This document shows positions 6,709 to 17,000 of a stretch of 50,071 nt of DNA, one piece after another (the first letter of the stretch is position 1; each line of letters opens with the position of its first letter). The translations under genes and the position numbers were made by a program. The notes below the pieces were generated by a model that was not told the DNA's origin, ran no database searches, and saw only the letters and a program-made list of their open reading frames with translations. Origin of the DNA: an uncultured Planctomycetota bacterium (GTDB taxonomy: Bacteria > Planctomycetota > Brocadiia > CAIUPP01); assembly GCA_903901045.1 (NCBI GenBank), contig CAIUPP010000091.1:1-50071 (forward strand), in the 5' to 3' direction.

Positions 6709-9700
6709 GCGCAGGCAACGCCACCTCCATCGCTCCGCGCCCGCCCGCCGACGATGCGGCCCGCGAGCAAGCAGCCAACGATCTCCAGACGACGCTGCTC
6801 GTCGAGGCGGCTGCGGGCACCGGGAAGACGACTCTGCTCATCCGGCGCGTGCTCTCCATCCTCCGCTCGGGCCGCGCCACGCTTCCGCAGATTGCGGCAA
6901 TCACCTTCACCGAAAAAGCCGCCGGCGAACTCAAAGTCCGCCTGCGCCGCGAGATCGAAGCGGCCTTGCGCGAAGCGCACGACTCCGCCGCCCCGGCGGA
7001 GCCATTCCTTCGCGCCGCTTTGAACGACTTGCAGGGGATGACCGTCTGCACGATCCACAAGTTCTGCGGCGACCTGATCCGCGAGCGGCCCGTCGAGGCG
7101 CGCGTCGAGCCCGGCTTCGCGGTGGCCGACGAACTCACGGCGTCGCTGGTGCTCGGAGAGGCGTGGGAGCGCTGGCTCGCGCAGCAGATGTCCGTCGAGA
7201 ACCCCCCTCTGCGCCGCGCGATGGAGGCGGGCTTCGACATCGAGACGCACCTCCGCACGCTCGCGCAATTGCTCGTGGAGAACCGCGACGTGCTCAACCC
7301 GCCCGCCTTCGTTCCGGGCTGGAGCGACGAGCAGATGCGCGACGTCGTCACCCGCGTCCGCGCAATCATCTCCTCACTTCGCGAAGCGTTGCCCGCCTGC
7401 TCCGCTCCGGCCGAGGACAAGGGGGCGCTCCAGATCGCCGCGCTGGCGGAGTGGGCCGAGGGGCTCGATGGGAATGACTTCGATCACTGGTGCCTCTGGC
7501 TCGAACGCGCGCCCAAGTGCAACCCGAGCGCCGGAAATCAGGGAGCCTGGCGCGCGAAGGAATCGCTCCGGCAGGTCAAGTCGCAATTCAAGGAACTGCG
7601 GCCACTTATGGACTCCTTCGCCGGGGAGGCGACCCACCGCATCCTCTGCGAACTGACCGCCGCGCTGACCCCCTTCCTGGCCGAGCATGCCGCGGCGAAG
7701 GAAGCGGCGGGGCTGCTCGATTTCATGGACCTGCTGCTCAAGGCGCGCAACATGCTCCGCGGCGACGCCGGCGCGCGCGAGTACTTCAAGCGCCACTATC
7801 GCTTCATCCTCGTGGACGAGTTCCAGGACACGGACCCGCTCCAGGCGGAGATCGTCTTCTTTCTCTCCGAGCGCGCGGGTGAGTTCGCGGCGGAGTGGCG
7901 AGACGCGCGGCTGGAGCCTGGAAAACTCTTCATCGTCGGCGACCCGAAGCAGTCCATCTACCGCTTCCGCCGGGCCGACCTCGATCTCTACGGGCAGGTC
8001 AAGCAGGCCATCGCTGCGCAGGGGGAGACGCTGCAACTTTCCGCCAACTTCCGCACCGTCCCCGCGATACTCGGCGAGGTCAACGCGCTCTTCGAGCCGC
8101 TGATGACCGGCCCCGTGGAGGGACGCTACGAGCCAGCGCACGTGGAGTTGAAACCGCATCGCACCGACGGCCCCGCCCGCGCGGTGCAACTGCTCTGCCC
8201 CCCCGCGTCGCTGGATGTCTCCGAGTTCAAGGCGGAGCAGTGGCGACAGGCGGAGTCCGGATGCATCGCGGCGGCGATCCGCGAACTGGTCGAGTCCGGG
8301 CATCCTTTGCCCGACGGCAAGGGCGGAACGCGCCCCGTGAAGTACGGCGACGTCGCCGTGCTCTATCGTTACACCACCGGGCTGGAGGAGCTCGAACAGG
8401 CGCTGCGCGCGCACGGCGTCCCCTATGCTGTCTCGGGGGGCAGGCACTACTTCACGCGGCAGGAATTTCAGGACCTGCTCACCACGCTGCGGGCGATTGA
8501 CGACCCGTACGACGCGATCTGCGTGGTCGGCGCGCTGCGCTCCCCCTTCTTCGGGCACTCCGATGAGGACCTTCTTGCGCACGTCGTCGCCGGCGGGCGG
8601 TTCGATTACCGCCTCACGCCGCCCACAGATCCCGCCGCCTCCCCGCGCACTCTCCACGCCGCCTTTGCGACGCTTCGCCGGCTCCATGAACTGCGCCGCT
8701 CCGCCGCGCCGGTCCAGGTGCTGGCGGAACTCTTCGAAGCGACCGAGGCGGTGGCCATCTACGCGCTCAAGCCGTACGGGGGGCAGCGCGTCGCTAACCT
8801 GTTGAAGGTGCTGGAGATGGCGCGTGCGCTGGCTCAGACCCGGCGCGGGACCTTCGGCGGGCTGGTCGACTGGCTGCGGACACGCGCCGAAGCGGACGCC
8901 GCCGAGGAGGAGGGTCTCTTTCAGGAGGAGGGGGAAGGAGCGTTCGTCCGCCTGACGACGTTCCACAAGGCAAAGGGGCTGGAGTTCCCCGTCGTCTTTC
9001 TCGCGAACCTGGGGTACAAGCAGAACTCCGCGCGCGCCGCGCTGGTGGAGCGCCTGGGGGGACGGCTGCACCTGAACCTCGGGGCCGAGGCCAAAACGCT
9101 GGGATGGGCGGAAGCGCTTGAGTCGGAAAACTCGCGTCAGGCGCGCGAAGAGGATCGCCTGCTGTACGTGGCGATGACGCGCGCGCGCGACCTCCTCTTC
9201 CTGCCGTTGTTCTGGTGGGCCCAGCGCGATGCCGGGCTCCTCGGCCGCTTGCGCAGCCGGTACGAGGCCGCGGAAAGCGGCGCGGCGCCACAGACCCCCG
9301 GCGCGGAACTCGCCCCCATGGAGCATCTGCAACTGGACCTCTCGTACAGCGACGAGCCGGCGCATCGTCCCAAACCGCAGGAGCCGCTTCCCCCCGCCGC
9401 GCAGCAGGCGCTGGCGGAGCGGCAGGCATGGCAGGCGGACGTGCGCGCCCGGGTCGAGCGGCTTAACTCGCGGCCCCCGACGCTTTCCGCATCGGGCTTG
9501 ATGGGACAACTGCGCGCGCCGGGGGATGAAGCCGCGTCAATCCGGCGCAAGGACTTTGGCTCGCTTGTCCATCGACTGCTCGAACTGGTCAACCTGAACG
9601 GCACGGAAGGCCTGGCGCGGATGGCCCGTTTGGAGGCGGAGCGCCTGGGACTGGCAGAGCCGGAGGCGGCCGAGGCGGCTGATCTGACCGCGCGCGCGTG

Positions 9701-10016
9701 GGAGTCGCCGGTGCTGCGCCGCGCCCGCGCCGGCGGACGCGCCCAGCCGGAAGCGCCCTTCACGGCGCAGACGCCACAGGGAATGCTGGAGGGGCGAGTG
9801 GACCTCGTCTTTGTCGAAGAGGGGCAGGCGGTGATCGTGGACTACAAGACCAACCGCGTGGAGGCCGCCGCCGCCCCGGCGGAGGCGGAGAAGTACCGCC
9901 CGCAGGCGCAGGTGTACGCCCGCGCCATGGCCGCGGCTCTGGGGTTGCCGGTCAAGGAAGTGGTCTTCCTCTTCGTGAGGCCCGGCGTGGAAGTATCGCT
10001 CAAGGGATTGGATTAA
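6705..10016 (+). CDS. addA: AddA-type UvrD/Rep helicase-nuclease
   Basis: The product has 1103 residues. Superfamily 1A helicase motifs run in order: Walker A EAAAGTGKTTLLIRR (about 36-50), an AITFTEKAAGELK motif, Walker B ILVDEFQDTDPLQ (about 368-380), GDPKQSIYRFRRAD, TFHKAKGLEFPVV and a VAMTRARD motif VI. The C-terminus carries an exonuclease domain with LEGRVDLVF and IVDYKTNRV (about 1026-1050), the PD-(D/E)XK core. This combination defines AddA rather than plain UvrD. The start overlaps the addB stop, so the two are translationally coupled and form the AddAB heterodimer acting on DNA ends in the cytoplasm. Confidence 0.93.
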   Translation: MSAGNATSIAPRPPADDAAREQAANDLQTTLLVEAAAGTGKTTLLIRRVLSILRSGRATLPQIAAITFTEKAAGELKVRLRREIEAALREAHDSAAPAEPFLRAALNDLQGMTVCTIHKFCGDLIRERPVEARVEPGFAVADELTASLVLGEAWERWLAQQMSVENPPLRRAMEAGFDIETHLRTLAQLLVENRDVLNPPAFVPGWSDEQMRDVVTRVRAIISSLREALPACSAPAEDKGALQIAALAEWAEGLDGNDFDHWCLWLERAPKCNPSAGNQGAWRAKESLRQVKSQFKELRPLMDSFAGEATHRILCELTAALTPFLAEHAAAKEAAGLLDFMDLLLKARNMLRGDAGAREYFKRHYRFILVDEFQDTDPLQAEIVFFLSERAGEFAAEWRDARLEPGKLFIVGDPKQSIYRFRRADLDLYGQVKQAIAAQGETLQLSANFRTVPAILGEVNALFEPLMTGPVEGRYEPAHVELKPHRTDGPARAVQLLCPPASLDVSEFKAEQWRQAESGCIAAAIRELVESGHPLPDGKGGTRPVKYGDVAVLYRYTTGLEELEQALRAHGVPYAVSGGRHYFTRQEFQDLLTTLRAIDDPYDAICVVGALRSPFFGHSDEDLLAHVVAGGRFDYRLTPPTDPAASPRTLHAAFATLRRLHELRRSAAPVQVLAELFEATEAVAIYALKPYGGQRVANLLKVLEMARALAQTRRGTFGGLVDWLRTRAEADAAEEEGLFQEEGEGAFVRLTTFHKAKGLEFPVVFLANLGYKQNSARAALVERLGGRLHLNLGAEAKTLGWAEALESENSRQAREEDRLLYVAMTRARDLLFLPLFWWAQRDAGLLGRLRSRYEAAESGAAPQTPGAELAPMEHLQLDLSYSDEPAHRPKPQEPLPPAAQQALAERQAWQADVRARVERLNSRPPTLSASGLMGQLRAPGDEAASIRRKDFGSLVHRLLELVNLNGTEGLARMARLEAERLGLAEPEAAEAADLTARAWESPVLRRARAGGRAQPEAPFTAQTPQGMLEGRVDLVFVEEGQAVIVDYKTNRVEAAAAPAEAEKYRPQAQVYARAMAAALGLPVKEVVFLFVRPGVEVSLKGLD

Positions 10017-10033
10017 TCACAGGCGGCTGTGCA

Positions 10034-10061
10034 TGCCTTGCCTCTGAAACGCGTCAAGGCA
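10034..10061. terminator. Short hairpin between convergent addA and gspC
   Basis: TGCCTTG (10034-10040) pairs with CAAGGCA (10055-10061) in the 60-bp gap between two convergent genes. There is no T-run. The sequence GCATGCCTTGCC resembles half of the family-1 palindrome, so this may be a decayed repeat acting as a stop signal. Confidence 0.35.
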
Positions 10062-10076
10062 ATTGCGCGGCATTCG

Positions 10077-11018
10077 TCAGGGGACGTAGTACGTCACGAC
10101 CTTGCGCACCCCCGCGCGCTCGATGGTCACATTGATGGCGTTGCTCGTGCGGAACTGGTTGTAGAGGTTCCAGGCCTGTTCGAGCGAATTGATCGGCTGG
10201 TCGTTCACCGCCACGATGCGGTCGCCTGAAGCCAGGCCGTACCGCGCGGCGTACGAATCGCCCGGCACCGCATTGATCTGCACCCCCTGCATCTGCCCCT
10301 TGTTCATGATCGGCTCGAACATCACCCCCTGCACCAGCGAGGCGGGGTCCTGCCGGGCCATCTCCACCACGGCCTTGTCCACGACCACCATGGCGTCGCT
10401 GTTGCGGGCCTCCGGCGGCGGGACAACGGGCGCAACGTTGCTGCTGATCGTCTGCGTGCGCTCCAGCTTGCGATCCGATTTATGCTCCCCGGAGCGATCG
10501 GACTGGGCCGACCCGGCCGCGCGCCTCGATTCGCCCGCGACCATTCCGGCCTGCGCGATCGCCATGCCGCCCGGCTCCTTGAACGGCGGGCGTTCGAGAC
10601 TCAGGCTGGTCGTGACGCCGTCGCGCACCAGATCGGCGGATTCCAAGCCGATCGCAGCGACGTTCCAGCCATCCCCCACCGTATCGCCGACGCGGTAAAC
10701 GCCGACCTTCCCGGCCAATTCGACAAAGACAACCGAGCCGCCGCCGGCGCTGTAGATCACCCCGCGGATCTTGAACGGAAGCTGCGCGGCGGGCGCCGGC
10801 ATCGCGGGAGCTGAAGGCATCGGATCGGGGCTTTCCGCCACAGGCTCCGGCACCTTGGGGGGCGGGGCCTTGGGGCGCACCGTCGCCGCCGGCCGGGCCG
10901 GGGCGCGCGTGGACGCCGGGCTGAATGCGAGGTATCCCCCCGCAATCAGCCCGAGCGACAACACGCCGAATACGCACGTGCTGAGCCTGTCAAGCTTCCG
11001 GCGTCTGAACGCTTCCAT
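10077..11018 (-). CDS. gspC: Type II secretion protein GspC-like with PDZ domain
   Basis: The product has 313 residues. Topology fits GspC, the inner-membrane protein that links the platform to the secretin and helps recruit substrate. There is a basic N-terminus, one transmembrane helix (about 13-33), a Pro/Ala-rich linker (about 35-75), and an HR-like beta domain (LPFKIRGVIYSAGGGSVVF onward, about 79-145). A charged linker follows, then a C-terminal PDZ domain containing YGLASGDRIVAVNDQPI and a terminal VTYYVP. The ATG lies 5 bp after the stop of the giant secreted-protein gene, which suggests co-transcription. It sits about 7 kb from gspLMK, separated from them by addBA. Confidence 0.75.
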   Translation of the reverse strand: MEAFRRRKLDRLSTCVFGVLSLGLIAGGYLAFSPASTRAPARPAATVRPKAPPPKVPEPVAESPDPMPSAPAMPAPAAQLPFKIRGVIYSAGGGSVVFVELAGKVGVYRVGDTVGDGWNVAAIGLESADLVRDGVTTSLSLERPPFKEPGGMAIAQAGMVAGESRRAAGSAQSDRSGEHKSDRKLERTQTISSNVAPVVPPPEARNSDAMVVVDKAVVEMARQDPASLVQGVMFEPIMNKGQMQGVQINAVPGDSYAARYGLASGDRIVAVNDQPINSLEQAWNLYNQFRTSNAINVTIERAGVRKVVTYYVP

Positions 11019-11023
11019 CGATG

Positions 11024-14000
11024 CTACTCACAAAGCCTGCGAGAACATTGCGACAACGGGTCCAGCAGCGCCTTGCGCACGGCCGCCTTGGCCGGTTCGT
11101 TGTGGCGAATGGCGTCGGCGGCATGCGGCCCGACGGCATAGTACCACGCCGAGAAATCACGCCCGGCCGCCAGCGGCAGCAGCAGCGAATCGCGCAAATC
11201 GCGGATTTGGTTGAGCTGACCGATCCGCTCCGGACTGATGGAGTACAGACCGGTGAAATTGATCTCGGTCCGGTCTCCCGCGCCCGGCGCGGCGGATTCA
11301 AACGCCGACGTCGCAATGAAGCAACCGCCGCCTCCGCCACCGCCGCCCGTCGTCCCGGTGCCGATCCCCGTCCCCGTGGTGAAGGTGAAGACCGGGCTGT
11401 CCGTGAAGCCCATGTCGTTCACGCTGCGCACCTTCCAGTAGTACAGCGTGCTCGCCGCGAGCGAGGAGGTCTGGTACTGAGTCAGCAGCGGCGACAGGCC
11501 GGTCACCGTCGGGGCGGCCGGCAGGGCATTGGCGCCCAGGAACAGGCTGTAGCTGGTCGCGCCCTTCGCCTTCTGCCACTTGAGGATGACGTTGGTGACG
11601 ACGTTGAGCGTGCCATCGAACGGCTTCATGCCGACGACCGCGTCGGGCAGGCCCATCGTGGTGAAGCTGAACGTGGGGCTGTCGGCGAAGCCCTGCGCGT
11701 TGACGCTGCGCACCTTCCAGTAATACACCGTGTTGGGACTCAGCGCGGTGGTGTTGATAACCTGCGTCACCGTCGACGGGTAGGAGTTGTTCGGGACGCC
11801 CGGCAGCGCGTTCGCGCCCAGGTAAACATCGTACGTCACCGCGCCCGCGCCGCCCGTCCATGAAAGCGTGACGAACGGCCCGATGTTCAGGGTGCCGTTC
11901 AGCGGCTTCATGTTGGTGACAGCCTTGGGCGGACCGGAGAGCGTGGTGGTGGTGAAGGAAAAAATGTCCCCGGTCGTGACGGTCACGCCGTCATCCGCCA
12001 CCGAGTCCACGCGCCAGCGGTAGGTCGTCAGCGCCTTCAACGGCTGGTCCGGCGTGAAATCGCTGTCGGTGACGTTGGCCGCGAGTGCAAGAACTCCCGT
12101 GGCGCCCTCCGCTATGTAGACGTTGTAGGAGGAGGCCCCCTGCGCGTCATTCCAGTCCAGCGTGACGTCCACCGCAACCCCGACAGCGCCATTGCCCGGC
12201 GTCATGCCGGTGACCTTCGCAGCGCCCACCGTGAAGGTCCAGATAGCGCCGGGGGCCTGAGTGCCTGTCGAGTTGAGCGCAACAACCTGCCACTTGTACA
12301 GCTTGCCGATGACCAGCGGGCCGGCGATGGCCAGCGTCGGCGACGTGAGTCCGCTGGCGCGGGGAGTGGTCGGCTCCGGCTGGTCGCCAGGCCAGAAGAA
12401 GACATTGTAGGCGCTGGCACCCTGCCCGCGCTCCCACGACAGGGTGGGGCTCACCCCCACGCCGAAAGCGCCGTCGGGCGGGTAAATCGGATTGGCTGAA
12501 GCGACCGGGTCCGCCACGGTGGCGACGGTGCTGAACGTCCAGGTGTGCAGCAGCCCGGTGTCGGCGCCGCCGGCATCGAGGCCGTTCTGCCTGCCGGCGA
12601 TATTCACCGGCCGCACCTGCCAGTTCAAGTTCGAGCTGACCGGCAGTTCGCCCGGTATGAAACTGTTCGTGGTGCTGCGGCCCGACCACTTGTTGAACGT
12701 CGTCGGGTCCGGAGTCGTGCCGTTGAACGGATCCCCGGCGGGCGGGTCGGCCGGGCCTTGATCGCCTGCCACCCAGATGAAGATATCATACGAATCGGTG
12801 CGCGGAGTGGCGGTCCATGAGAGCTTCTGATTGGTCGCCACGCCCAGCGCGTTGTCGCCCGGGTTGGGCGGATTGCCCGGCGGAGGCGGCGGCGTGAGGC
12901 TGTAGAAGGTCCAGACGATCCCGGTGGTCAGCCCCAGTTCGTTCCGGGTATCCACGCGCCAGGTGTAAACCCTGTTCGGCTCCAGCCCGCCCGTCGGGGT
13001 GTAGCTGGCCGTTGTGAGTCCGGTCACCGTCGGGAGGGCCACGCCATCCTTCCAGATGGTCAGATCGTAGCTGTCCACCAGCGGGTCCAGGTACCAGGAA
13101 AGGACCTGGTCCAGCGGGACCTGAGTGGCCTGGTCGGCGGGGGTGGGCGTGCTGGCTTGCGGCGCATCATCCACCGTCTTGAAACTCCAGACATCGCCGA
13201 TGGTGTAGTCATCCACGTTCTTGGTATCCACGCGCCAGAAATAGCGCGTGTTCTTGAGCAACGGAGCTCCCGGCGCAAAGCGCGGGTTGTCCCGGGGAAT
13301 GTTGTCATGCAGGTTCGCGGGCTGCTCCAGGTTGGCCTGATCCTCGGCGACCAGATACAACCGGTAATTGGCCGCTTCGGGGACAAGGCTCCAGGAAAGG
13401 ACCTGGCTGAGCGAAACCGCCGTGGCGAGGTCCGCCGGAACGGGATTGGAGGCCTTGGGAACGCTGCGCAGCCAGTCGATCGCCTGGCGCATGGTATTGG
13501 CCCGGCCGGTGCTGCCCGGGTCCACGGTGCCCAGCGTCCAGATGGCCTCGAACGGCCAGGTGAAATAGATCGTTCGGCCGCCGCCATCCAGGATGCGGTT
13601 GCTGACGCCGCTGGACTTGCTGCCGGTGGTCGTGCCAGGCCCGAACGCATCGCTCCAGGTGAAGAGCGTCAGCGCTTCGATGCCGTTGGGGTCCACCTCG
13701 CCGGTCCACTCGGCGTTGTCCTGACCGGCGTCATTGCCGGTCCCGCCCACGATGTTCAGGTCGGTGATGCTGGCGCTCATGGTGTTCGGCTTGAGGCCGT
13801 CCATGTTGGTGTAGTCCGTATCCCCCGTCCGCGAGATGGCGCCCAGAATGGTATGCTGGAACGGCGTCACGAACGGGACGCCGGCATCATAGACCATGTT
13901 CTGGTTGCTCAGCAGCAAGCGCCCGCCCCCGTTGATGTAGTTGGTGAGGAAGCTGATGTCGTTCACTTCCATCAGTTCCCTGAGGAACAGATAGCCCTCA

Positions 14001-17000
14001 GGCGGGTTGAGCGACGCGTCCCCGGTGAAGTAAACCACCGTTCCCTTGCTGGTGAGGAAGGAATTGAGCCCGCCCATGTAGATGTCGCCCATGAACCGCT
14101 GCGCCTGGCGCATCTCCAGGGCGTTGCCAAGCTCCGTCTGATAGACGTTCGTGCACCAGTACTGGTACTTGTACTTGGAGGTGGCGCCGATATCCGGGCC
14201 CAGCTCCTTATTCAGGACGGACAGGGCCGGCTCGTGCGTGTAATCGACCGGGTCATCCCCCCCGTCGTATCCGGCGTCATCCTTGGCCGGATGCACATAC
14301 CACTCCTCCACGTCCTCATGGTAATTCCCGCCGAGGTAGTATCGGTCCATCTGGTCACCGTCCAGCACCAGGATGTTGGTTCCTGAATCGCTCGATCGCT
14401 GGAAGGCGTTGACCACCTGCACATAGATCCACCGTTCCTGCAGCCAGCGCCAGTCCTCGTCGTCGCCGGTCTGCCACTTCGGATTCTCCGCCTGCACCAC
14501 CATGAGATAGATGGAGGGGGCCTTGGCGTTGAAGGTGTAAGTCGCCTGGTTGATGGAGGTGGCGCGCACTTCGCGATCCTGCGCCGTGTCCCAGCTCCAG
14601 TTGATCGGATCGGCGCCGTTGCCGACCGTCCTCTGGTCGTTCCAGACGCCCGGATTATTGCTGGAATTCTGGCGGAACGGGGTTATCACGCGGATGCGGA
14701 CGTTGTCCGCATCGGTCTGTATGCGCAGCGTGACATCCACCCCGCCGTTCGCATCGTACGTGACCATGTGCGGGACGATGTGCACCGGCATGCTCTGCGT
14801 GTTATAGCTGGGGAGCGTGGGGTCCGAGAGCGTGGGCATTCGGGGGTTCACGTCCGTAACCACCGGGCGGCTGTTGTCCTGGTTGGGACGGACGCGCAAC
14901 GGCAGCAGAATGGCCGGGTCGGCCAGCAGCGTAGCCCCGAAAACGGTGGTGGTGACGCGGGGCTCGTTGGCCATCAGGTCCGTCGTATGCCGGCTCAGAT
15001 AGCTGGCCATGGCGTTGTTGAAGAGGCCGCCCAGGGTGGGCATGTTCGTCTTGGCGTATTCGTTGGCAAAGTCGCAGACCAGTTCCGACTTGCCCAGCAG
15101 GATCTGGCTCGATTCGCTGTTCTGCGGCGTGTCCACCACCACGCCCTGATTGATGGAGGCGTACAAGTAGCCTTCCCGCTCGTCGGTGCCCCCCGTCCAG
15201 GTGATCCCCTCGTTTCCTTCGGCAAACGTGCGCTGATATGTCACGCTGGTGCTGTAGTAACCGGAGGCGAAGCCGACCGTGCCGATGGGCCCGCCGGGCG
15301 CCAGCGTGCCGGCCTCCCCCATGGAGAAGATGGCGGGATCGTCCGAATTGAAGATCGCGTTGTCGAATCGGGCCGTATCGGCAGCCGCGCTGACCAGGAG
15401 CGGACGGCGGCCGGCGGCGGCATCCGTATAAGCCGCGCTGAAGACGCTGGTGTCGATATCCTTCTCCGGGTCGGTCTCAAAGCTGCTCGTCGGGGGCCAG
15501 AGCATGAAAGCCTGACCCGCATTATTCCCGGTGTACTCCCACCACCGCTGATTATCGGCGCGCGTGAGCATGTAGACGAACCCGGGAACATCGGAGGCCT
15601 GCGTGGGGTCAGCCAGGTTCTTCTTGATATTGCTGGTGGTGAGCGCTTCGTTCGTGCCGGCTTCGCCGAAGATGTCATACTTGTGCACCCCGAGGCCCGC
15701 GAAGGTGTCGCGGAACGAATTGTTCCCGATCTGGATGCGCTGCGTCAGCAGATACTCCGCCACCGCGGGGAAGAACTGGAACCATTGACCGTGGTACGTG
15801 GCGCCGGCCACCACCACTGCGCGGCCGAACCAGTTGTTGTAAGCGGCCGTCTTCCCGTTCGCATCTCCCAGCCCCGCCACATAGGCCTGCGTCTTCGCGA
15901 GGACCGGGATCGGCGGATCGTAGCTGGACCCGAACTGGTCGATCGTCGGATAGCCCTTCTGGCGAACGGGAATGCGCCCGACCTGGTAGCGCGGAATGGT
16001 CTTGACCGTCGCCGTATCATCCTGAGTCGAGTAGAAGAAGTCCGTGGCAATCCATTGGTTGGATTGGAAGGAGGTATCGTCATAGTAGAAACTGGGCGCA
16101 ATGCGATCGGCGTCGCCGATCAACATCACGTGCTGCAAATTCTCGAGCCACGCGTAGTCGTTGTTAGTGCCAAATCCATTTCTGTTGGCGGCATCCTGCA
16201 GCCACGTGCGCAGCCCCCGGGCAACCCACGATTCATACTTCTCCTGCTCCGACAACACATACGATCCCGGCCGCGAGTAGGAGAAGCCGTTGGTGTTCTT
16301 GGTCGCAACATCCATCGTGTCCCAGCCGGGCCACTGCGGGATCGTCGGGACCAGCGCTTGCTGGGCCGTGCAGGCCGTAAGCGCCGCCTGGTCATAGTGG
16401 AAGTCGCCGTAGGAGGCAGCCAATTCTTCCGTGCCGACCACCACGGTGGCGACGCTGGGCTTGTGCACATTCTCCTGGATATCCTTGTACCTGTTGGCAA
16501 TGGAGCTGAAGGTCACGTCCTGCTCCTCGGGGTCGCGCGCCAGCGTCCCGTACATGCTCTGCCAGTAAACGATCACCGACTTGACGGTGCCGGAACTCAG
16601 GTAGGACACCTCATTCACCACCGTAAAGTCCCACCCCTCGTCGTAATCTCCGCCGCCATCGGCCCAGGCCAGCGAGATGTACGCGTTATTGTTGTTGGCG
16701 TCGACTATCGAAAGAGGCGCGCCATCCTTGTTGCAGTAGACGACACGCCACCGGTAACTGCGGCCCTCCTGCAGGCGCGTATAGCCGGGATCGGACCACC
16801 AGAACTCGCGCAGATTCGAGCGATAATCGGACACCTGGGGATTATAGGTCTTGACGACCGCCGCCGCGTTAAAGGCAGGGGTGGGCGATCCTATCAACCA
16901 CCCATCCGGCACGTTCGGATCGCTGCGCCGGATCAGGAGCATCTTCTCAGTCACGGCTCCCACCGCCGCTCGCAGGGGGGTGTCGTTCCAGACGAAGCGG

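Noticed and set aside
4504-9509. Long minus-strand frames over addB and addA
   Set aside because: The sense strand has complete helicase, nuclease and Fe-S motifs; the antisense products have none.
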